Positions 26,162 to 34,141 of a DNA stretch of 36,830 bases are shown in pieces. The DNA is taken from positions 1 to 36,830 of the forward strand of contig JARLHL010000033.1 of NCBI GenBank assembly GCA_031292275.1. The letters run 5' to 3'. The number at the start of each line of letters is the position of its first letter. Position 1 is the first letter of the stretch. Both the position numbers and the translations under genes were made by a program. The DNA is from Desulfocapsaceae bacterium. GTDB lineage: Bacteria; Desulfobacterota; Desulfobulbia; Desulfobulbales; Desulfocapsaceae. The notes under the pieces are model-generated. The model was given only the letters and a program-made list of their open reading frames with translations. It searched no databases and was not told the DNA's origin.

Positions 26162-26538
26162 ACTGGTTGTTCGGCAGTCAGACCAGCTTCACCACAAGTC
26201 TTGGCAATCAGGTTACCATCGACAGCAGCAAGACGGTCAACGGCAGGCTGGGGCTTGCCGGGGGTAAAGTCCTGACCAGCGAGTCAGGCCGCTTGACCCA
26301 GCTCTACGGCCGTCTGGACTGGACGAAAGACCTGAGCTCGGATGGCCGGGTATTGATCAACGGCAACAGCTTTGATACGATTAAAGACGACGGGGCCTGG
26401 ATTGCGGCCTTGGGCGTGCAGACCGCGGGCGGCGATCGGAACCGGCTGCAGTTCCATGCCGAGGTTGAAGCCGGATTGGGCAGTCCGACGGTCAAGCAGA
26501 ACTGGGGCGTCAACCTCGGCCTGCGCTGGGCCTTTTAA
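26107..26538 (+). pseudogene. AT4, C-terminal half of the outer-membrane barrel (out of frame)
   Basis: The frame after the break reads AGRHFEFRQGWFLEPQAELN and continues with strands matching AT1-AT3 to the end NLGLRWAF at 26538. Differences from AT1 next to the break are conservative (K to R, R to H, D to E), so this stretch was evolving as protein until recently. It has no start signal of its own (the first candidate is a TTG at 26167). It is probably not translated unless the frameshift is a sequencing error or is reversed. Confidence 0.8.
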
Positions 26539-26546
26539 AGCGGAGA

Positions 26547-26606
26547 AAAAGGGGACGAATTAATTTTTCTGCTGCATGCGCAAAAAAAATAAATCCGTCC
26601 CCTTTT
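26547..26606. repeat. REP-like palindrome, family 1, copy 2
   Basis: AAAAGGGGACG (26547-26557) pairs perfectly with CGTCCCCTTTT (26596-26606). Inner AATTAATTTTT and AAAAAAAATAAAT also pair, around CTGCTGCATGCGC. It begins eight bases after the AT4 stop, so it may also act as the AT4 transcription terminator. Confidence 0.65.
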
Positions 26607-26639
26607 CGTGAAAAGGAAGCATCACAAGGAGACTCCCAC

Positions 26640-27278
26640 TTGAAACATATTGATTTGATCAATGTACTATACGGTATAGCTGCTTGCATCGAACCTCAGA
26701 ATCACCGTTATCTCGCTCTCTTTATAGTAGAGACTTCAGACAAGGTTTCTTGTAGTGCCGGCAAAAAATTTTGGGAACGCGCTCAGCGTGATATTGACCT
26801 GGCAGAACAAGTTGGCAGGGCAGCTCTTCTTTTAAGCAGATGTTTGAATGATTCCAATCCACTAAAACCCCGGTTTATGAAACTTGATTCTCTCAAACGC
26901 TCTGCTTGCGGAGATCCCTTTGCGGAAAAGAATGGTGAAAAAATTCTTTCCCGGGCAACACAGCGTTGCGAGAAAGAGCTCTGGTACTACTTCAGGCATT
27001 ATAATAAGGCCATGGACCTGGGAGGGGATTTTTTAAATCAAAAGATTGCCAGGGACGACGAAGATAACTTGCTCATTCCTGGCAAGAGCGGACTAATCCC
27101 GACTGGGATTGGATTTAATCGCAGCCAGATCATAGCTTTCCTTAACCAGACAGGTATTAAGCATTCTTTCAATACATCTCGCTTCAAGGAAAAACGGCGG
27201 TTCAAAGCGGCAGCGGTCAGAGTCAACAAAAATAAGCACCTTGCAAAGAAACGGAGAAAAGCGAGCGCCAGGCGTTGA
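26640..27278 (+). CDS. Hypothetical protein with basic C-terminal tail
   Basis: A 212-residue protein I do not recognise. The start is a TTG at 26640 with CAAGGAG about 8 bases upstream, which makes a real gene likely. The first 60 residues look helical (INVLYGIAACIEPQ), with no signal peptide or membrane segment. The middle has several cysteines (SCSAGKKF, SACGDPF, RCEKELWYYF) without a clear metal motif. The last 35 residues are strongly basic (FKEKRRFKAAAVR and AKKRRKASARR), which could bind nucleic acid. The base composition is markedly lower in GC than the autotransporter genes. It is unrelated to its neighbours as far as I can see, and its function is unknown. Confidence 0.6.
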   Translation: MKHIDLINVLYGIAACIEPQNHRYLALFIVETSDKVSCSAGKKFWERAQRDIDLAEQVGRAALLLSRCLNDSNPLKPRFMKLDSLKRSACGDPFAEKNGEKILSRATQRCEKELWYYFRHYNKAMDLGGDFLNQKIARDDEDNLLIPGKSGLIPTGIGFNRSQIIAFLNQTGIKHSFNTSRFKEKRRFKAAAVRVNKNKHLAKKRRKASARR

Positions 27279-27490
27279 AGGTCATTGGTAGCGCATGTAA
27301 TTGAGCATAATGATGTAACAACACCAACGGCAGGAAAGATTGGATCCTATTTTCCATTTGTAGCGATCATCCGTCTCAAGTATTATATTTGCAGCAATAT
27401 GTTACTATTCAGTTCTGGGCATGCTTAAAATTCACAGTTTACCGAATGGCATTTCTTCTTAATGGATCTGGCGCATTAGAAAAATTAATA

Positions 27491-27973
27491 ATGAAGAGCA
27501 ACTACATATTCGATGCCTATATTTATGTGTGTTCGGAATGTCACAGCGTATACGGGTGTGATGTGCCGACAGAAAGCGGAAAACGAATCAAGAAAAAATG
27601 CAGACTATGCCCAGAGAAATACCGGTGCGTACATCGTCTCGTCTATAAATTAGGGAAAGACGACCAAAATATCAAACCGGAATGGTCCGGCAAGAATCAT
27701 GAAGGGATTGTTTTACAAAGTGACGGGTTTTGCTCTGAAGAATGCGCGATTTTACGCAACAGCGAAGTGTATTCCGACGATGAAATTCGCAGTCTGTTAA
27801 GAAAAAATCAGTATTCCGAAGACGATATCGAAGAGATAATACTCCTGCTAAGCGTCCTGAAGAGAATGTATATAAAGCCCCTCATACGAGAAGAAACTCA
27901 TAAATATCTGATTGCAATATTTAGAAAAATTCTCAAAATTGACGAACGTTTAAAAGACGATCCGGAAACATGA
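27491..27973 (+). CDS. Hypothetical cysteine-rich, possibly zinc-binding protein
   Basis: About 160 residues if started at the ATG at 27491 (MKSNYIFDAYIYVCSECH). The open frame extends further up to 27389, with other possible starts (an ATG at 27446 and a TTG at 27389); none has a clear ribosome binding site. The N-terminal half has paired cysteines: CSEC, then YGC, CRLCPEKYRC and FCSEEC. That spacing suggests one or two small zinc sites. The C-terminal half is acidic and helical (YSDDEIRSLLRKNQYSEDDI). The downstream neighbour is on the other strand. I cannot assign a family. It is AT-rich and isolated, like the gene before it. Confidence 0.55.
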   Translation: MKSNYIFDAYIYVCSECHSVYGCDVPTESGKRIKKKCRLCPEKYRCVHRLVYKLGKDDQNIKPEWSGKNHEGIVLQSDGFCSEECAILRNSEVYSDDEIRSLLRKNQYSEDDIEEIILLLSVLKRMYIKPLIREETHKYLIAIFRKILKIDERLKDDPET

Positions 27974-28088
27974 GTCCCCCATTCCCTCTCACATCCCTGC
28001 CTGCGAGGATGCTCAACCTGCCGAACCGGAGCAATCGTCAGACAGCCGCAGCATATCCCTCGACATCTTTGATTATCATCTGAAATAA

Positions 28089-30254
28089 TTATTTTATTTT
28101 ATGTTCCTTAAGGAGCGAAACATATTTGCGGTCGATGCCTTTGATATGATTTACCAACCAGTCGCTCAAAAAGTTCATCAGATCCATGCTTACCGTAGCG
28201 CTTCCACTTTCGAACTGCTTTTTAAAATCAAGTACTTGCTGTACAAGTTTAGCGTGAATGCGCTTATGCTCGTCCAGATGAGCATATCCGGCCTTCAGCA
28301 TAATATGTTCTTCCTTTTGAAAATGCTCAATCGTATATTGGGCGAGTTCCTGCAAAATCGATCCCAGCACGGTTTTTCCCGCACGGTTGCGCATGGCATG
28401 ATGCAGTTTATTGATCAGATCGACCAATCGGTGATGCTGTTCGTCTATGGTCTCGATTCCAAATTGTATGCTGCTGTCCCAGGTTATCATATCCGCGGTG
28501 GAAACCGACAGCGTTGCCGCCGTTGTACCGGAATGATCGACTTTAAACTCACCGATCATGGTTTTCAAATCTGCTGCCAGACGGGTCAAATCTCCCGCGT
28601 TGGTGCTTACCTTGACGCTGCTGTCGGCAATTCTCCCGGCAATAGCGTTGACCTCACCCACCTCTGAGGCTATCTCGCTGGAAAAAGCACTGCTGTGCGC
28701 GACATTGCTGTTTACCTCCTCGATACCTAATGTCGCCTGGCCCAGGTTCTCGACAATCTCCGACATTGCTGTGGTCTGCGCCTGAACTGCGGTGGTAATG
28801 GTGGAGACGATTGCATCCACCTCGCCGATTACATCGGCTATCCTGCTGATATCAGAAACAGTTTCTCCGATATGCGATTGCACCCCCTCAATTTGTTTTT
28901 TGATGTCTCCGGTGGCTACGGCAGTCTGACGGGCAAGCTCCTTGATTTCATTTGCCACGACGGCAAATCCTTTTCCGGCATCGCCGGCCCTTGCCGCCTC
29001 GATTGTCGCGTTGAGGGCCAGAAGATTTGTCTGTTCAGATATCTCGGTGATTGCCTGCGTGACCTTGTTGATTTCGGCAGCAGCCTTCCCCAGACTGTCA
29101 ATTTTCGATGATGTCTGCCGTGCCTCGTCAACGGCCCTGTTGGTGACAGCCCGCGCCTTCTCGGAGTTTTTACCAATGTTGGACACTGTCTGGTTCATAT
29201 TGTCCACAGTGGAAGCCACAATCTTTACATTGGTGGCGGCCTGCTCGGTGGCTGCCGCCACCGAGTTCATGTTTTGACTCATTTCACCGGCGGCTTTTGC
29301 AACTGCCGAGGATTTTTCGCCCATCTCTCGGACCCCCTCGTCCATCAGCTTGGAGATGATCAGCAATTGGTTGGCTGAAGCGCTTACGGTTTCAAAATAA
29401 TCGGAGATATTCCTGATGATATCATGCAACTTTGCTATAAAAAAATCGAACCATTTTGCCATCTGGCCTATCTCATCCCCGCTCTTGACGCCCAGACGTT
29501 TCGTCAAGTCACCTTCACCCTGCGCGATTTCTTTGATCATATCGCTCGTCAGGAGGATGCGGCGGCTTATCTGCCTGCTGGTCAGGGCAGTTATGATTAT
29601 GGTGATGCCCAGGAGGGCAGTAAAAATCATCATCAGGTTATATCTTTCGGCGGAGATGGTCTCTGAAATCTCCGCCTCTCTTTTCTGGAGTGTCACATTG
29701 ATATCGTCTATATAAATTCCCGTTCCGATAATCCAGTCCCAGGGCCTGAAAAGCTTGACATATGAAAGTTTCTGCACCGGTTCGTCATAGCCTGGTTTCG
29801 GCCAGAGATAGCTCACAGTCCCCTCGCCCTTGTCGCGGCAGACTGCGGCAAATTCATTAAACAGGAACTTCCCTTTCGGATCCTTGAAATCAGACAGGTT
29901 TTTGCCGTCAAGCGCCGGCTTGATCGGGTGCATGATCATCACCGGCTGTGAATCGTTGATCCAAAGATAGTCGTCTGTATTATAACGCATGACCTTGATG
30001 GCATTCAGGGCCAACTGTTTACGCTCCGCTTCCGGCAGATCCGTCCTGGCATAAGCGTTTTCGGCAATCTTATAGGCCACCTCCACCAGATTCCTTATCT
30101 TTTCGGTTTTTTCCTTCATCAAGGTGGCCTGGATGGTATCGATTTCCTGTTGGCCCTGTTCCTTGAGGGTATGCATGGACCACAGCAGGGTGATAGTGCC
30201 CAGTAAAACAAGTCCAACAACTGAGGATAAAAGGATCTTTTTAAACAAGCTCAT
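28089..30254 (-). CDS. Methyl-accepting chemotaxis protein with C-terminal bacteriohemerythrin
   Basis: A 721-residue chemoreceptor. From the ATG at 30252-30254: transmembrane helix about 8-25; periplasmic sCache-type ligand domain about 35-185 (with [17 protein letters not shown] and [14 protein letters not shown], typical of this domain); transmembrane helix about 207-225; HAMP about 226-280; cytoplasmic signalling domain with the conserved tip [20 protein letters not shown] near 404-423. The last 134 residues are a hemerythrin domain with all seven di-iron ligands: H607, H644, E648, H663, H667, H703 and D708. Hemerythrin binds oxygen reversibly, and this resembles the oxygen/redox-sensing DcrH type described in Desulfovibrio. 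It would therefore combine a periplasmic small-molecule input with cytoplasmic oxygen sensing. No other chemotaxis gene is nearby. The ribosome binding site is weak, so the start is a little uncertain. Confidence 0.93.
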   Translation of the reverse strand: MSLFKKILLSSVVGLVLLGTITLLWSMHTLKEQGQQEIDTIQATLMKEKTEKIRNLVEVAYKIAENAYARTDLPEAERKQLALNAIKVMRYNTDDYLWINDSQPVMIMHPIKPALDGKNLSDFKDPKGKFLFNEFAAVCRDKGEGTVSYLWPKPGYDEPVQKLSYVKLFRPWDWIIGTGIYIDDINVTLQKREAEISETISAERYNLMMIFTALLGITIIITALTSRQISRRILLTSDMIKEIAQGEGDLTKRLGVKSGDEIGQMAKWFDFFIAKLHDIIRNISDYFETVSASANQLLIISKLMDEGVREMGEKSSAVAKAAGEMSQNMNSVAAATEQAATNVKIVASTVDNMNQTVSNIGKNSEKARAVTNRAVDEARQTSSKIDSLGKAAAEINKVTQAITEISEQTNLLALNATIEAARAGDAGKGFAVVANEIKELARQTAVATGDIKKQIEGVQSHIGETVSDISRIADVIGEVDAIVSTITTAVQAQTTAMSEIVENLGQATLGIEEVNSNVAHSSAFSSEIASEVGEVNAIAGRIADSSVKVSTNAGDLTRLAADLKTMIGEFKVDHSGTTAATLSVSTADMITWDSSIQFGIETIDEQHHRLVDLINKLHHAMRNRAGKTVLGSILQELAQYTIEHFQKEEHIMLKAGYAHLDEHKRIHAKLVQQVLDFKKQFESGSATVSMDLMNFLSDWLVNHIKGIDRKYVSLLKEHKIK

Positions 30255-30542
30255 GACCGCCCCGCTCAAGTATGAATTGTTGAAATGAATTTCTTGGAAT
30301 ATCTTCCCTTTATTGTTGTATAGGAGAAAATTATCAAAGTCAATGACAGTCGATCGATATCACGCCGCCGGCCTGCAACAGCCGACACCGCTGGCCGCCA
30401 ATATGACCTGTCACGCTTCAGATCAAGACCGGAATTTCAGGAATGCCCGGAATAGAGACATGCGGAGAGCAATCCGCAGCTCAGGGGGAAAAGCATCAGT
30501 ACGGGAATGCAGGCGTTTTCTGCTCCTCAATCACAAGGTCTT

Positions 30543-31946
30543 TCACTGACCAGCGGCAATACCCGTAATTTCATACAGAAATAATTTTTTTTCTCCCCCC
30601 CATTGCCAGGTGGCCAGCAGGGACCGGCGGGAGTTGTAGTCGTCGGATTCAATATCCGAACATCTCTTGGGCCGACAGACAAATATAAAATCATGTTCAT
30701 ATTTTCCGCGGTCCGCATCTTCCTGCCAAAGTGCGACAGGACCTTTGCCCCGATAATATGCAAGAGGCTCCATAATCCAATCTTCCTGGGTTGCAACCGT
30801 CCTGGAGCCGTAATGGCCATCAATATATGCCGCCAGATTGCGCCAGGGCGGATTACTGTTTTCAAGAAATGATCCGGGGAGCCCCGTTGATGTCCAGAGC
30901 AGCAAGGCCAGCAAAACCGGAAGCCCCAGGGTCCTGGGCAGGGAGGCTATACACAGCCCGAGTACCACAACGAATCCGATAGCCCCGCCAAGCAGTTGCC
31001 GTTCGGCAAAAATCGGCTTCGGGCCAAAGACCGATATGAAATAGACCATCAACGGAAATCCCAGACCGATGCAGAGAAAAAACAAATGTTTAACCGGCAG
31101 CTTCCGGTATATGAACAGGCGTATTATAGAGGCGGCACCCAGGAAGGCAAATATGAACAGCAGCCAGCGCGATTGCAGCCAGGGACAATCGCCAAAAATG
31201 GAAACATAAAACCACATAAAATTTTTGAGTGTCGTCGGTTCCATCCAGAGGATCTGCGGCAGGGGATCATCCCCCCCTGCTACGGCTGTCCCCATCGCCG
31301 CGATCATCCAGGGGACAATAAGGGCGCTGGCCGCGGAGCCGAATAAAAAAATCGAAAGGCGATCCGATTTTGCAAAAAACAAAAGGGCAAAACCAATTTC
31401 GATCGCAATGATCAGGGCCCCGAGATACTGGGCATAGAGCAGCAGGGTGCATGATACCGCCCAGAGTATGGCAATCCGGGTATTACGCGGTTCATCAATT
31501 ACTTTTAGAAAGGAGAGCAAGTTGGCTGCCGCTAAAAATTCGATCAGCGCATAGGGACGTGCCTGCAGCCCATAGTAGACGAACAGCGGGCTCAGCGCAA
31601 AAATCCCTGTCATCCCCAGCGCCAGCCAATTTGCCATCAAAAGCCGGAGCAACCGGAACGAGAGGAGCAGGAACGCTCCGGAAAACATGACGCTCATCAG
31701 CCTGACAGATCGTTCCGAGGCGCCGAATGCCTTTATCCACAGGTGCAGTAAAATATTGTGAAGGGGCGGATGCGGCGTATCCTTAAGAGACTGCGTGATC
31801 ACCTCAGGCATCGATCGGCCTGCAAGCTGCACGGAAAAAACTTCGTCTCCATCGAAATTGTAACCCGCTTCATGGAGGCGTGCAGTCAAACCGAGCGCGA
31901 CTATGACGACGAGCATGATATACCTCCATGCAGGATTCTTTTCCAT
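30543..31946 (-). CDS. GT-C family (GT39-like) membrane glycosyltransferase
   Basis: A 467-residue polytopic membrane protein, about ten hydrophobic segments, of the dolichyl-phosphate-mannose mannosyltransferase/ArnT type. These enzymes take a sugar from a polyprenyl-phosphate donor and transfer it to protein or lipid outside the inner membrane. The first periplasmic loop has the diagnostic acidic motif FDGDEVFS (D34, E35) and later DTPHPPLHNILLHLW, both characteristic of the family. It starts 19 bases after the stop of the GT2-GtrA gene, which probably makes its lipid-linked donor, so the two form an operon. Near the 3' end the coding strand has runs of seven G and eight A close together, where slippage would change the last residues. 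The acceptor is unknown. Confidence 0.88.
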   Translation of the reverse strand: MEKNPAWRYIMLVVIVALGLTARLHEAGYNFDGDEVFSVQLAGRSMPEVITQSLKDTPHPPLHNILLHLWIKAFGASERSVRLMSVMFSGAFLLLSFRLLRLLMANWLALGMTGIFALSPLFVYYGLQARPYALIEFLAAANLLSFLKVIDEPRNTRIAILWAVSCTLLLYAQYLGALIIAIEIGFALLFFAKSDRLSIFLFGSAASALIVPWMIAAMGTAVAGGDDPLPQILWMEPTTLKNFMWFYVSIFGDCPWLQSRWLLFIFAFLGAASIIRLFIYRKLPVKHLFFLCIGLGFPLMVYFISVFGPKPIFAERQLLGGAIGFVVVLGLCIASLPRTLGLPVLLALLLWTSTGLPGSFLENSNPPWRNLAAYIDGHYGSRTVATQEDWIMEPLAYYRGKGPVALWQEDADRGKYEHDFIFVCRPKRCSDIESDDYNSRRSLLATWQWGGEKKLFLYEITGIAAGQ

Positions 31947-31965
31947 AAACGAAGGCCCCGTTGTT

Positions 31966-33108
31966 TTATACCGGCTTGTCAGGCGGTTTTTTTGGCTGCA
32001 ACCTTTTTTTGCCGCCGCTCCCCCATGTATACAACTGGGTTACGGCATAGTTCCAAACGGCTCCGACCAGGACGCCGGCCAGTGCCGCCAGCACCCATTG
32101 GGTCTGATTTCTGAATAAATACGTTGCGATTCCGACATTGGAAAGGGCGCCTATACTACAGGCAATCATGAAACTGATTAAGCCCCTGAACCATTTCAAT
32201 CCCGTCAATCGCCGGTCTCGATAGGTCAAAATGTTATTGAGTACAAAATTGAATATCATCGCGACAGCAGTGGCAGCAGACTGGGCGGCGGTAAATCCAA
32301 AAGCCAGCCCCTTCAGCATCGTGGTCAGCACGACCATGTGAATCAGAACCCCCACCCCGCCGATGATTGAGAAGGCCAGAAAACGTACGGGCACATAACG
32401 ACCGATTGTTTTATCCGCCAGGAGCATTGCATATTCCCAGACAACCATCTCATCAAGCTTACTTTCTCCAGCCACGCGATTGCGGAAATGATACGGAACC
32501 TCCACTATCTTGAGGGGTTGAAGAGATTCGTGTTTGGCCGTCGCCAAAATATCCAACAGGATTTTAAATCCCAGTCCGGAGAGATTCCGGACCGTCAGGT
32601 CAAACACTTCCCGGCGCAGCATAAAAAATCCGCTCATCGGATCAGAGACGGGCTGACTCAGAATCATCCGGCTTGTCACGGTGGCAAACCGGCTCATGGT
32701 TTTACGGGACTCGTTCCAATTATCCATTCCGCCGCCGGGCGCGTAGCGCGTGCCTATGACCAGATCAGCCCCCTTTTGCTCAATTGAGGCGAGCATTGCG
32801 GGCAATATTGTTTCATCATGCTGCAGATCCGCGTCCATAACGGCAATGACCGGGGCAGAAGAGGCCAGCATACCCTCGATACATGCCGAGGACAGTCCTC
32901 GCCTGCCAATCCGTTGAATGCAGCGAACCCGGGTATCACCCCTTGCAATATCCCGGACGACAGACGACGTCCCGTCGGGCGAATCATCATCCACAAAGAT
33001 GACCTCCCATCCAGTTGCACCGAGGGCAGCCTCTATCCGCAGCAGCAGTTCCCGGACGTTCTGAGATTCATTAAATGTCGGTATTACAATTGAGAGTTGT
33101 TGCGACAT
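31966..33108 (-). CDS. Polyprenyl-phosphate sugar synthase (GT2) fused to a GtrA-like membrane domain
   Basis: A 380-residue protein. Residues 1-230 are a GT2 glycosyltransferase of the dolichol-phosphate-mannose synthase type: LSIVIPTFNESQNVRELL, VDDDSPDGT (D40-D42) and VMDADLQHDE (D92, D94, the metal/nucleotide site). Residues about 240-370 carry four transmembrane helices with FNFVLNNILTYRDR, the GtrA-like pattern linked to flipping or holding polyprenyl-phosphate sugars. The fused form is common in bacteria. It would make a polyprenyl-phosphate hexose at the inner membrane for the GT-C enzyme encoded next. AAAGGA lies about 11 bases before the start, a slightly long spacing. Which sugar is used cannot be told. 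Confidence 0.9.
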   Translation of the reverse strand: MSQQLSIVIPTFNESQNVRELLLRIEAALGATGWEVIFVDDDSPDGTSSVVRDIARGDTRVRCIQRIGRRGLSSACIEGMLASSAPVIAVMDADLQHDETILPAMLASIEQKGADLVIGTRYAPGGGMDNWNESRKTMSRFATVTSRMILSQPVSDPMSGFFMLRREVFDLTVRNLSGLGFKILLDILATAKHESLQPLKIVEVPYHFRNRVAGESKLDEMVVWEYAMLLADKTIGRYVPVRFLAFSIIGGVGVLIHMVVLTTMLKGLAFGFTAAQSAATAVAMIFNFVLNNILTYRDRRLTGLKWFRGLISFMIACSIGALSNVGIATYLFRNQTQWVLAALAGVLVGAVWNYAVTQLYTWGSGGKKRLQPKKPPDKPV

Positions 33109-33185
33109 CGGTCAGATATCCTTTTTGGCTTATTCTATCTTGCGCCATGAAAGTCTTGTTACAGCAGCGGCCCTGCCCTGCCGAA

Positions 33186-33281
33186 GAGGGGACAGCCCTG
33201 ATCAGTTGAAAACAGGATTGCATTCTGCCTCCGAGAAGAACCACTCTTTGCGCACTCTGCAAAAAAATGAATCTGTCTCCC
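33186..33281. repeat. REP-like palindrome, family 1, disrupted copy 3
   Basis: The right half, CTCTGCAAAAAAATGAATCT followed by GTCTCCC (33255-33281), matches the right arm of the elements at 22133-22183 and 26547-26606. A GAGGGGACAG at about 33185-33194 could be the left arm, but about 65 bases of unrelated sequence lie between. Confidence 0.4.
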
Positions 33282-33918
33282 GGTTCAATACGCTTTCATA
33301 TTCTGATGTGGCCGACCGGATTGGTCCGGTCCCGCCTGCTTAGTATCGGGTTAAACGATAGGATTAAAAAATTATCATATAATTCAAGCGTAAAGGATCA
33401 TAGCAGCCTTAGAGAAACAATTCAATTAAGATTCAATTAAATAAGCATGTTTCAAAGGAACTGAAATTCCTGAAACTGCCGGTCCTGCACCGGCTTCCAA
33501 CGTGCTCTGCAAAAATCGCCCCCGTCTCCAGGCAGCGAAATCATCCGCTTTTTTTCTCGTTGCTGCTGGCAAATCCGCCCCAGACCGCGCCGGGCCCGGG
33601 TACAATGGCCGCTCTTGAAAGCAGCCGAAAACAGGTTGCGGGATGGACTCATGCCCTCAATTGAGGCCGACCGTAACCGATGGTGCCGGCAGTTTCTGCT
33701 CGGCAACAGGCTGCATTGACTTTTTCCGGAAATAATTTTTCGGTTTTATGGATAAAATATACAGATAACCGACTCCCCCCGAGCCTTGCGACAATCCGCA
33801 CAACACAAAAAAGATATTTACATATTTATTTTCAGATACATAAGCCACTTTACAAATATTATTCATCCAAAACTTACAGACAGGACATATGCCTATCAAA
33901 GCCCTGACAACGGCAAAA

Positions 33919-33963
33919 ATTCCGGAAAATATTTCCTAAAATCCGGAATAATATTCCGGAAAA
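33919..33963. promoter_or_regulatory. Cluster of CCGGAA sites, candidate activator site
   Basis: ATTCCGGAA (33919-33927), ATCCGGAAT (33941-33949) and ATTCCGGAA (33953-33961) within 45 bases, each palindromic or nearly so. A further one lies at about 33724. The cluster is 130-175 bases upstream of the predicted start of transcription at the sigma-54 promoter, the usual distance for enhancer-binding proteins. Function is inferred. Confidence 0.4.
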
Positions 33964-34065
33964 CTCTACCAGCAGACAAAACCCCCTCCAACGGCAAAAA
34001 CAACACCGCAGCCTAACCTATAGATATCTAAATTATTTTTGTTAGGATCAAAGATTTTTCCAGAT

Positions 34066-34081
34066 AGGCATCAAGTTTGCA
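34066..34081 (+). promoter_or_regulatory. Candidate sigma-54 (-24/-12) promoter of the PEP-CTERM gene
   Basis: AGGCATCAAGTTTGCA has GGCA and TTGCA at the RpoN positions, with GG and GC exactly 10 bases apart. Transcription would start near 34093, leaving a leader of about 50 bases. PEP-CTERM genes in exosortase-bearing bacteria are often linked to RpoN and the PrsK/PrsR two-component system; neither regulator gene is in the window. Confidence 0.6.
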
Positions 34082-34141
34082 AATTCAGGAAAAGACATCG
34101 TAACGCAGTTTTTTTATCCCTCATATTAAGGAGAAAATGCT

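Larger units (their letters stand above)
33109..34065. other. Intergenic region between the glycosyltransferase operon and the PEP-CTERM gene
   Basis: About 950 bases without a convincing gene; several short open frames lack ribosome binding sites. It holds a disrupted REP-like repeat (33186-33281), a GC-rich stretch at about 33460-33720 and a cluster of CCGGAA sites at 33919-33963. The promoter of the glycosyltransferase operon should lie at its left end. Confidence 0.5.

Noticed and set aside
7517-26538. Repeats within the AT genes as a CRISPR array
   Set aside because: The repeats are coding, degenerate and variably spaced, with no spacer structure and no cas genes.
30313-30549. Plus-strand frame between the chemoreceptor and glycosyltransferase genes
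   Set aside because: Its composition is not protein-like and there is no start signal. It is probably just the promoter region of the chemoreceptor.
33452-33706. Minus-strand frame of 84 codons in the intergenic region
   Set aside because: There is no start signal, and composition dominated by Arg, Ser and Cys suggests a chance frame.
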